Positions 6,848 to 12,785 of a stretch of DNA of 13,534 bases are shown piece after piece (the first letter of the stretch is position 1; each line of letters begins with the position of its first letter). The notes beneath the pieces are model-generated. The model ran no database searches. It was not told the DNA's origin and was given only the letters and a program-made list of their open reading frames with translations. This stretch comes from Syntrophaceae bacterium UBA6112 (GTDB taxonomy: Bacteria; Desulfobacterota; Syntrophia; Syntrophales; UBA5619), in the NCBI GenBank assembly GCA_002423465.1, contig DIWG01000039.1, positions 1 through 13,534 on the forward strand, read 5' to 3'. The position numbers were made by a program, and so were the translations under genes.

Positions 6848-7446
6848 GCGATCCGCAACCGCCGGAGGCAGTCAAACTGATTGCAAGTCTCTTTTCCGGG
6901 CATAAACAACTGTTGGGTGATGCGGTGCAGGCCCTGTCGGGAAGGTATGGAAGGGCCGATTTCATCAGTGCGCCGAAGCCTTTTGCCTATACCGATTATT
7001 ACGAAAGGGAGTTTGGCGATTCGCTGGTTCGCCGCTTTATCGCCTTTGAGCGGCTGATCCGGCCGGAGGCTTTGCCGGAGGTCAAGCTATGGACCAACGC
7101 CCTGGAGAAGAGGCTCTCCGCAGGGGGGAGAAGGCGGGTGAACATCGATCCCGGTTATCTTGCCAAAGCCCATCTGATTTTGGCCACGGGCAAGGGTTAC
7201 ACCCATCGGCCCCATCTCCGGGAGGGGATCTACGCCGATCTGACCCTGATCTACCGGGATAAATCGTTTCATTCCCTCCCCTGGACGTATCCGGATTACG
7301 CCGGTGGGGAGGTGATCGGGATGCTGACCCGGATTCGGGAAAAGTATCTGTTGCAGCTCAGGGGAAAAGCGGCGGCGTCCGATCCGGCGGCGGATGCGTT
7401 TCCCGTTTCCGATGGGGATGGTTTCATGAGGAATGCCAATGATTAA
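6844..7446 (+). CDS. DUF4416 family protein of unknown function
   Basis: This 200-residue protein has no established function. It matches the DUF4416 pattern as I recall it: an N-terminal VKLIASLFSG; FAYTDYYEREFGDSLVRRFI (47-66), rich in aromatic and acidic residues; then KLWTNALE, VNIDPGYL, LILATGKGYTHRPHL, EGIYADLTLIYR and SLPWTYPDYAGGE. The conserved His/Arg/Tyr/Asp cluster in the second half suggests a ligand pocket, which is inference. It has no signal peptide or membrane segment, so it is probably cytoplasmic. The start overlaps the rfaE1 stop by 4 nt, and the end overlaps yicC by 8 nt. The tight coupling to a sugar kinase and to yicC-gmk-rpoZ is the only functional clue. The C-terminal about 25 residues look low in conservation. 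Confidence 0.85.
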   Translation: MSDPQPPEAVKLIASLFSGHKQLLGDAVQALSGRYGRADFISAPKPFAYTDYYEREFGDSLVRRFIAFERLIRPEALPEVKLWTNALEKRLSAGGRRRVNIDPGYLAKAHLILATGKGYTHRPHLREGIYADLTLIYRDKSFHSLPWTYPDYAGGEVIGMLTRIREKYLLQLRGKAAASDPAADAFPVSDGDGFMRNAND

Positions 7447-8323
7447 AAGCATGACCGGTTACGGCAAAGCGGAAGCCGTCCTGGAGGGCAGGAAATTCAT
7501 GGTCGAGATGAAGTCCGTCAACCACCGCTTTTTGGAGATCTCGTTGCGACTGCCGGGGATGTTTCTCCCCTTCGAGAGTGAAATCAAGAAGCGGATCGGG
7601 GAACAGTTTTCCCGGGGTCGGATCGAGGCGACCCTCCGTGTGGACGGTGACGGGAGCGCGGAAAACGTCGGTCGTTTCACCCTGAACCTGCCGCTGATCC
7701 GCAATTACCATGCCCTTCTCAATCAGATTCGGGATGAACTCCGCCTTGAGGGTGAGGTCACGCTGGAGATGATGACCGGTTTCCGGGATGCCTTTGTTCC
7801 CGCGGAGACGAACCAGGATCCGGCGGACCTCTGGGAAGGACTTTCAAGGATCCTTGCGGAAGCGATTCGGACGCTGACGGGGATGAGAGAGAAGGAAGGG
7901 GAAATCCTGAAGCGCGATTTGACGCGGCGTCTGGACCGGATCGCCGGCTGTCTGGAGGGAATCGCCGGGAGGGCGCCGCAGGTGGTGCTGGACTATCAGA
8001 AGCGGCTCAGCGACAGGGTCCGGGAACTGACAGGCGGCATGGTGGTCGATGAGGCGAGGCTGCTCCAGGAGGTGGCGATCATGGCGGAGAAGAGCGACAT
8101 CACCGAAGAGATCGTCCGTTTCCGCAGCCATATCGATCAGTTCACCGACATGCTGGCAGGGGAGGACGCCGCCGGCAGAAAGATCGATTTCCTGATCCAG
8201 GAAATGGGTCGGGAGATCAATACGATCGGTTCCAAGAGCGGCGATGCGGAGATCTCGCGGAGCGTCATCGAGGTCAAGAGCGAGCTGGCGAAATTGCGAG
8301 AGCAGGTGCAGAACATTGAGTGA
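7439..8323 (+). CDS. yicC: YicC/YloC family endoribonuclease
   Basis: This 294-residue protein is an endoribonuclease of the YicC family, linked in E. coli and B. subtilis to RNA turnover. It opens with MIKSMTGYGKAEA and then VEMKSVNHRFLEISLRLPG, the classic YicC N-terminus. It ends with the DUF1732 block FLIQEMGREINTIGSKS (from 251) and the family-typical REQVQNIE tail. The middle is predicted helical and coiled. I chose ATG 7439 over ATG 7433 because GAGGA (7428-7432) then has 6-nt spacing and the family start MI.SMTGYG is matched. It overlaps the DUF4416 gene by 8 nt. It precedes gmk, an arrangement widespread in bacteria, but the small remA (DUF370) gene often found between them is missing here. 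Confidence 0.94.
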   Translation: MIKSMTGYGKAEAVLEGRKFMVEMKSVNHRFLEISLRLPGMFLPFESEIKKRIGEQFSRGRIEATLRVDGDGSAENVGRFTLNLPLIRNYHALLNQIRDELRLEGEVTLEMMTGFRDAFVPAETNQDPADLWEGLSRILAEAIRTLTGMREKEGEILKRDLTRRLDRIAGCLEGIAGRAPQVVLDYQKRLSDRVRELTGGMVVDEARLLQEVAIMAEKSDITEEIVRFRSHIDQFTDMLAGEDAAGRKIDFLIQEMGREINTIGSKSGDAEISRSVIEVKSELAKLREQVQNIE

Positions 8324-8948
8324 TGCGGCCTCTGAACGGCAACCGGGTCTGCTGATGGTCGTGTCCGCCCCGTCCGGCGCCGGGAAGACATCGATCTGTA
8401 AGGAGATCCTGCGGCGATTCCCCAATATCCGTTTCTCCGTTTCCTATACGACCCGTCCGCCGCGTCCGGGCGAGATGATCGGAAAAGATTACGACTTCAT
8501 CTCCGCAGAGGAGTTCCGCGAGCGGATTGACCGGGGAGAGTTCGTCGAATGGGTGGAAAATTACGGTCAGCTCTACGGGACCTCGAAAAAGACGATGGAT
8601 GTCTTTCTCTCGCAGGGATATGATCTGATTTTGGATATCGAGCCGCGTGGGGCGAAGACCATCCGGGAGCATTATCCGCGAGGGGTATTCATTTTCATCC
8701 TGCCCCCCTCGCTTTCCGAGTTGGAGTCCCGGTTGTCTTTCCGGGGAGAAAGCGCTGCCATCATGGAACGCCGCCTCCGCAGTTCTCTGGATGAAATCCG
8801 GGAGGCTCTATGGTATGATTATATTATTTTCAACGAAAAGCTGGAAGAAGCCGTCGATCGGTTCCGGGCAGTGTACATCGCCGAAAGGTCCCGACGGGAT
8901 CGTTTTATGGAAAGAATAGAAGCATTTTTTCAAGACAAATTGTCTTAA
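8316..8948 (+). CDS. gmk: Guanylate kinase
   Basis: This 210-residue enzyme transfers phosphate from ATP to GMP, giving GDP for RNA, DNA and (p)ppGpp pools. The P-loop is SAPSGAGKTS (17-26). It is followed by the GMP-binding block SYTTRPPRPGE, then YDFIS.EEF, YGTSKK, LDIEPRGAK and FILPPS, and by the arginine-rich lid. No ATG gives a normal N-terminus. TTG 8316, preceded by GCAGGTG at 7-8 nt, yields MSDAASERQPGLLMVVSAPSG and overlaps yicC by 8 nt. ATG 8355 would leave only two residues before the first beta-strand core and has no ribosome binding site. The frame is open further upstream, but that part overlaps yicC and does not resemble Gmk. Product certain, start less so. Confidence 0.95.
   Translation: MSDAASERQPGLLMVVSAPSGAGKTSICKEILRRFPNIRFSVSYTTRPPRPGEMIGKDYDFISAEEFRERIDRGEFVEWVENYGQLYGTSKKTMDVFLSQGYDLILDIEPRGAKTIREHYPRGVFIFILPPSLSELESRLSFRGESAAIMERRLRSSLDEIREALWYDYIIFNEKLEEAVDRFRAVYIAERSRRDRFMERIEAFFQDKLS
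8932..8946. repeat. 15-bp perfect dyad at the gmk/rpoZ junction
   Basis: AAGACAA-A-TTGTCTT has 7-bp arms around one central base and overlaps the end of gmk, including the first base of its stop. As RNA it can form only a 5-bp AU-rich hairpin, so a terminator is unlikely. The geometry suits a dimeric DNA-binding protein, but no regulator is identified. Confidence 0.4.
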
Positions 8949-8969
8949 ACCAATGGAGGTTCATACCCA

Positions 8970-9242
8970 ATGGCCAGAATTACCGTGGAAGATTCTTTGC
9001 TCATGGCAAAGAACAGGTTCGCCCTTGTTCTGCTGACCTCTCAGCGGACGCGGCAGCTCCTGAAGGGGTCTCAACCCCTGACGGATACGAGAAACAATCG
9101 GGAGATCGTGATTGCCCTCCGGGAGGTTGCGGCGGGAAAGGTCTGTTACGCCCATCCTGAATACTTGGAGAGGGTTAAAGAAAATTTCAAGTCGATACCG
9201 CATGATACCGAGTTTGTCGGCGATGATGAGTACGGCGAGTAA
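8970..9242 (+). CDS. rpoZ: DNA-directed RNA polymerase subunit omega
   Basis: This 90-residue protein is the small omega subunit, which helps fold and assemble beta-prime in RNA polymerase and forms part of a ppGpp site in proteobacteria. The N-terminal MARITVEDSLLMAKNRFALV matches the MARITVEDC....NRFELV signature, with serine in place of the usual cysteine. TSQRTRQLLKG and NREIVIALREVAAGK are the conserved helices that contact beta-prime. The C-terminus is the usual acidic variable tail. A good ribosome binding site GGAGG (8955-8959) lies 10 nt upstream of the ATG. It follows gmk by 21 bp, the conserved gmk-rpoZ pairing, and overlaps pyrF. Confidence 0.96.
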   Translation: MARITVEDSLLMAKNRFALVLLTSQRTRQLLKGSQPLTDTRNNREIVIALREVAAGKVCYAHPEYLERVKENFKSIPHDTEFVGDDEYGE

Positions 9243-9987
9243 CCATCCCCCGCGGGATCGTTTGATCTTTGCCCTGGATGTCGGCGGGGGGCTGGAGGAG
9301 GCCCTTTGCTGGGTCGATCGGCTATGGGATCACGTCGGTCTGTTCAAGGTGGGGAAGGAGTCTTTTGTCCGGTTCGGCACGGAGATTGTCCGGCAGATCC
9401 ATGGCCGCGGCGGAAAAATTTTTCTGGATCTCAAATTCCACGATATTCCCAACACCGCGGCCCGTGCGGCGGAGGCGGCCTGCGGGCTGGGGGTGGCGAT
9501 GTTCAACATTCATGCCCTCGGCGGAATGCGGATGATGACGGAAACCGTCGGCGCGGTGCGGAGGCTTGCCGAACGATCCGCGAAAAAGCCGCCGGTGGTT
9601 CTCGCAGTGACCATTCTGACCAGCCTCAACGACGATGATCTGAAGCTCCTCGGGTTCAATCGGGGAACCCGGGAGACGGCGCTCCATCTTGCCCGTCTTG
9701 CCCAGGATGCAGGCGTATCGGGGGTGGTGGCATCCGCCGAAGACGCCGCCGCCATCCGGAAGGCCTGTGGCGGTGAATTCCTGATCGTGACTCCCGGGAT
9801 CCGCGCGGCCGGAGAAGTGGCAAGCGACGATCAGAAAAGGATCGTAACACCCGCGGAAGCTGTTTCATCCGGGGCCGACTATCTGGTGGTGGGGAGACCG
9901 ATCCGTCAGGCGGCGGATCCCTCCGGTGCGGCCGATGCGATCGCGGAAGAGATCGCCCGGGGGGTTGCACTCAGAGACGGAAGATAG
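9223..9987 (+). CDS. pyrF: Orotidine 5'-phosphate decarboxylase
   Basis: This 254-residue cytosolic enzyme carries out the last step of UMP synthesis, decarboxylating OMP. The TIM-barrel active-site elements are present: FALDV (16-20, Asp19), LFKVGKE (40-46, Lys42), the catalytic DLKFHDIPNT (69-78, Lys71 and Asp74), VTILTS, the phosphate-binding TPGIR, and VVGRPI near the C-terminus. It belongs to the bacterial type 1 PyrF group. Two adjacent ATGs (9223, 9226) are possible starts and neither has a strong ribosome binding site. Both overlap the end of rpoZ (17-20 nt), so translation is probably coupled. The frame is open further upstream inside rpoZ, but that part shows no PyrF similarity. Gene context with gmk suggests grouped nucleotide synthesis. 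Confidence 0.95.
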   Translation: MMSTASNHPPRDRLIFALDVGGGLEEALCWVDRLWDHVGLFKVGKESFVRFGTEIVRQIHGRGGKIFLDLKFHDIPNTAARAAEAACGLGVAMFNIHALGGMRMMTETVGAVRRLAERSAKKPPVVLAVTILTSLNDDDLKLLGFNRGTRETALHLARLAQDAGVSGVVASAEDAAAIRKACGGEFLIVTPGIRAAGEVASDDQKRIVTPAEAVSSGADYLVVGRPIRQAADPSGAADAIAEEIARGVALRDGR

Positions 9988-10037
9988 CGCCGCCCGACTT
10001 TGAAGATTCTCAAGAAACACGCTTATGGAGGGATGTC

Positions 10038-10772
10038 GTGCAGGTGATCTATGGCATCAATCCTCTCTTGGAGGTTTTGCTTTCCCATCCGGCGATGCTG
10101 GAAAAGATCGTCGTTGCGGATGGCCGGGGAGGAGGCGAGGTGCGGAAGATCCTGAACATTGCTTCTGAACACGGGATCCCTGTGGAGTTCGGCGGGCGGG
10201 AACGCCTGGAGAAGCTGGCGCCGCGCCAGGTCCACCAGGGGGTTGCCGCCATCTGCCGGGCGCGTGCGTATGTCACCGTGGATGAGGTGATCGCCCACCG
10301 CCACACGAGGTCCAAATACGATCTTGTGGTTCTTCTGGACAGCGTCACCGATCCTCAGAATCTCGGTTCCATCATCCGAACCGCCCACTGCTGCGGGGCA
10401 AACGGCGTGATCATCCCGGAAAACCGGGCCGCTTCGATAACGGCTTCCGTCACCAAGGCTTCCGCGGGGGCCGCCCACTACCTGCCGACGGCAATGGTGG
10501 TCAATCTGGTCCGTACCATCGAATACCTGAAAGAGAGGGGCTTCTGGATCTATGGCGCCGATGCGGAGGCGCAGATGAGTATCCGAGTGCCGGACTATGA
10601 GGGGAATATCGCCCTGGTCATGGGAAGCGAGGGCCGGGGGATCCGGCCGCTGATCCGGAAAAAGTGCGATTTTCTGATCGCTATTCCGCTGCGGGGGCAG
10701 GTGTCCTCTTTGAACGTTTCGGTTGCGGCAGGGGTAATCCTTTTTGAGATTCTCGGAAAATGGGGGAATTAG
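10038..10772 (+). CDS. rlmB: 23S rRNA (guanosine-2'-O-)-methyltransferase RlmB
   Basis: This 244-residue SpoU/TrmH-type SPOUT enzyme is predicted to 2'-O-methylate G2251 (E. coli numbering) in the 23S rRNA P-loop. The N-terminal substrate-binding domain starts VIYGINPLLEVL and carries VHQGVAA (65-71). The catalytic domain has all three SPOUT motifs: DPQNLGSIIRTA (105-116), MGSEGRGI (195-202) and IPLRGQVSSLNVSVA (216-230), which form the trefoil-knot SAM site. VHQG and YGINPLLEVL favour RlmB over TrmH. The start is GTG with GGAGGG (10027-10032) 5 nt upstream; no in-frame ATG fits. It lies 50 bp after pyrF with no visible terminator and ends 2 nt before pilC. Confidence 0.93.
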   Translation: MQVIYGINPLLEVLLSHPAMLEKIVVADGRGGGEVRKILNIASEHGIPVEFGGRERLEKLAPRQVHQGVAAICRARAYVTVDEVIAHRHTRSKYDLVVLLDSVTDPQNLGSIIRTAHCCGANGVIIPENRAASITASVTKASAGAAHYLPTAMVVNLVRTIEYLKERGFWIYGADAEAQMSIRVPDYEGNIALVMGSEGRGIRPLIRKKCDFLIAIPLRGQVSSLNVSVAAGVILFEILGKWGN

Positions 10773-10774
10773 TC

Positions 10775-11983
10775 ATGCCGATCTTCTTATGGCAGGCGGA
10801 AAAGAAAAAAGGCGAGACCAAAAAAGGCGAGATCGACGCTGCCGATGAAGCGGCGGTCCGGGGCCAGCTTCGGCGCCAGGGATACAAATCGATCACAGTC
10901 AAGAAAAAGCCCAAGGATCTCTTTGAAAACATCCCTTTCCTCCAGCAGAAGGTTTCGGAGAAGGACGTAGTGGTCTTCGCCCGGATCTTTGCCACCATGA
11001 TCAATGCAGGCCTTCCCCTGATTCAGTGCCTGGACCTCCTTGGAAGACAGGAGCAGAACAAGACCTTCGCCAAGGTGATCGGGAGCATCAAGGAGGATAT
11101 TGAAGGGGGCTCGACACTGACCGATGCCCTCCGAAAATATCCAAAAATCTTCGATGAACTTTTCGTCAATCTCGTTGCGGCCGGAGAGAGCGGCGGCATC
11201 CTGGATGTGATTCTCCAGCGCCTGTCGGGCTACATGGAGAAGTCCATGAAATTGAAGAGCAAGGTCAAGGGGGCCATGACCTATCCAATCAGTGTTCTGG
11301 TTATCTCCATCGGTGTTGTGGCCGTACTCCTGCTGAAGGTCATCCCGGTTTTCCAGACAATGTTCGAAGGAATGGGTTCGGCCCTGCCCGGACCGACGCA
11401 GTTTCTGGTGGACGCCAGCCAGTTTGCGCAGGATTACTTCCTTTATATGGTAGTGGGGCTGGTCGCTCTCTTCTATGGATTCAAGCGATACTATGCGACC
11501 GAAAAGGGGACGCTCGTCATCGACGCGCTGATCTTGAAATCCCCGGTTTTTGGTCCGCTGCTGAAGAAAGTGGCCGTAGCCAAGTTCACGAGGACGCTCT
11601 CCACCATGATGTCAAGCGGCGTGCCAATCATGGAGGGGCTTGGCATTGTCAGCAAGACCGCAGGAAACAAGATCATCGAAATTGCCCTCATGAAAACGAG
11701 ACAGAGCATCAGCGAGGGGAAAACGATCGCCGAACCCCTGATGGAAACGGATATCTTCCCCGCCATGGTGGTGCAGATGATCGCCGTCGGCGAGGCGACC
11801 GGGGCCCTGGACACGATGTTATCCAAAATCGCCGATTTCTATGACGATGAGGTGGATGCGGCGGTCAACGCAATGACGGCCCTGTTGGAGCCGTTCATGA
11901 TGGTTTTTCTGGGGGGTGTGGTCGGTGGAATGATTATCGCCATGTACCTGCCCATCTTCCAGATGGCGGCGGCCGCGGGGTAG
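10775..11983 (+). CDS. pilC: Type II secretion system F / type IV pilus assembly protein PilC
   Basis: This 402-residue polytopic inner-membrane protein is the platform that couples the pilus ATPases to pilin polymerisation. The N-terminal cytoplasmic start MPIFLWQAEKKKGETKKGEI matches the PilC/GspF opening (F.Y.A....G...G.). Two repeated T2SSF domains follow: the first about 65-188, with FARIFATMINAGLPLIQCLD and AAGESGGILDVIL, and the second about 268-390, with FTRTLSTMMSSGVPIMEGL and AVGEATGALDTML. Membrane segments lie at about 170-190, 220-240 and 368-390. ATG 10775 has GGGGGA 7 nt upstream and is preferred to ATG 10760, which overlaps rlmB. The other pil genes are not in the window, so the pilus system must be encoded elsewhere. 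PilC is likelier than GspF because of its approximately 400-residue length and tail, but the distinction is not absolute. Confidence 0.9.
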   Translation: MPIFLWQAEKKKGETKKGEIDAADEAAVRGQLRRQGYKSITVKKKPKDLFENIPFLQQKVSEKDVVVFARIFATMINAGLPLIQCLDLLGRQEQNKTFAKVIGSIKEDIEGGSTLTDALRKYPKIFDELFVNLVAAGESGGILDVILQRLSGYMEKSMKLKSKVKGAMTYPISVLVISIGVVAVLLLKVIPVFQTMFEGMGSALPGPTQFLVDASQFAQDYFLYMVVGLVALFYGFKRYYATEKGTLVIDALILKSPVFGPLLKKVAVAKFTRTLSTMMSSGVPIMEGLGIVSKTAGNKIIEIALMKTRQSISEGKTIAEPLMETDIFPAMVVQMIAVGEATGALDTMLSKIADFYDDEVDAAVNAMTALLEPFMMVFLGGVVGGMIIAMYLPIFQMAAAAG

Positions 11984-12045
11984 AGAAAGAGTACACCCCT
12001 GTGGCGCGGGAGGTCTGCCGTCGTCATGGGAAACCTGGGGAAAAA

Positions 12046-12122
12046 TGGTCGGGATGGCGCGATTTGAACGCGCGACTCCTGCGTCCCGAACGCAGTGCCC
12101 TACCAAGCTGGGCCACATCCCG
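12046..12122 (-). tRNA. tRNA-Pro (anticodon CGG)
   Basis: On the minus strand a full cloverleaf of 77 nt can be drawn. The acceptor stem CGGGATG pairs with CATCCCG, followed by discriminator A and an encoded CCA (12046-12048). The D arm is GCCC-AGCTTGGTA-GGGC. The anticodon stem CTGCG/CGCAG encloses the loop TTCGGGA, whose anticodon CGG (complement of 12086-12088) reads the proline codon CCG. The T arm is GCGCG-TTCAAAT-CGCGC. It is transcribed toward pilC, and their 3' ends are 62 bp apart. A promoter lies directly upstream (12132-12160). Confidence 0.96.
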
Positions 12123-12131
12123 ATAGCGGGG

Positions 12132-12160
12132 TTCATAACCAATTTGAAATGAATTGTCCA
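12132..12160 (-). promoter_or_regulatory. Promoter of tRNA-Pro
   Basis: On the minus strand, -35 TGGACA (complement of 12155-12160) and -10 TATGAA (complement of 12132-12137) are separated by exactly 17 bp. The predicted start near 12125 falls a few bases before the mature tRNA 5' end (12122). The GC-rich bases just after the -10 could act as a stringent-type discriminator, which is inference. Confidence 0.65.
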
Positions 12161-12264
12161 TCCTTTTTTTCGACTCCTGGAAAAAAGCAAGAAATCTTGC
12201 TCTCCCCGCAACCGATACATACCCAAAAAGTATTTTGCGTGCTTTTTCTGCAGGAAGATCCCAT

Positions 12265-12293
12265 TTGTATTTTGGGAAACGACATGGTATGAG
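12265..12293 (+). promoter_or_regulatory. Weak candidate promoter of the DUF1178 gene
   Basis: TTGTAT (12265-12270) and TATGAG (12288-12293) are separated by 17 bp, about 30 bp before the GTG start of the DUF1178 gene. Both boxes are imperfect. The rest of the gap 12161-12264 is AT-rich with A and T runs (including a loose inverted repeat CTTTTTT/AAAAAAG) and shows no gene. Confidence 0.35.
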
Positions 12294-12323
12294 AAAAATC
12301 AGAACAATTTCTGAGGTAAACTC

Positions 12324-12740
12324 GTGATCATCTACGATCTTAAATGCCGGGACGGCCATAAATTCGAGGGATGGTTCAAGGACCGGGAGGCCTTTGAAGC
12401 GCAGAAGTTGCAACAAATCATCGCTTGTCCCGTGTGTGGAAATACCGAAGCAACATTGATTCCCTCATCGGTGGCGATCATGGGGCGGGATAACCGTTCC
12501 ACCGCTATGAAACCGGAAACCGGAACGCCGCCGCAGAAGGTCCTTCGGGAATTTCGTGAATACATCCGAAAGAACTTCGATAACGTGGGTGATAAATTCG
12601 CGGAAGTTGCCCTCCGGATTCATCATGGAGAAGAAGATGGAAGAAACATCCGGGGGACCACTACCGGAGACGAAGAAGAGACGCTCCGGGAAGAGGGAGT
12701 CCAGTTCATCAAGCTATCCCTGCCGAAGTTTGACGGTTAA
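12324..12740 (+). CDS. DUF1178 family zinc-ribbon-like protein of unknown function
   Basis: This 138-residue protein matches the DUF1178 family as I recall it. It starts MIIYDLKCRDGHKFEGWFKD, with Cys8 and then CPVC (Cys35, Cys38) forming a likely zinc ribbon. The C-terminal half has VLREFREYIRKNFDNVGDKF, EVALRIHHGEE and EEGVQFIKLSLP, which are family features. No function is established. It has no signal peptide or membrane segment, so it is probably cytoplasmic. The start is GTG with GAGGT (12313-12317) 6 nt upstream; no closer ATG is in frame. It is separated from the cysteine synthase-like gene by 45 bp and may share its transcript. Confidence 0.85.
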   Translation: MIIYDLKCRDGHKFEGWFKDREAFEAQKLQQIIACPVCGNTEATLIPSSVAIMGRDNRSTAMKPETGTPPQKVLREFREYIRKNFDNVGDKFAEVALRIHHGEEDGRNIRGTTTGDEEETLREEGVQFIKLSLPKFDG

Positions 12741-12785
12741 GGATCGGCGGGTTGACGGCGATACGTTGATTTTCCCCTCAACATC

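Noticed and set aside
8244..8315. Extended N-terminus of Gmk from an upstream in-frame ATG
   Set aside because: The extra 24 residues are the shifted-frame translation of the conserved yicC end and are absent from guanylate kinases.
9112..9222. Extended N-terminus of PyrF from an upstream in-frame ATG
   Set aside because: These codons are an out-of-frame reading of rpoZ with no PyrF similarity.
12095..12292. A 65-codon plus-strand open frame at the tRNA
   Set aside because: It begins inside the antisense of tRNA-Pro, lacks a ribosome binding site, and resembles no family.
12046..12323. tRNA-Pro as an integration site for a mobile element
   Set aside because: No integrase, no repeated tRNA 3' end and no foreign-looking genes are seen on either side.
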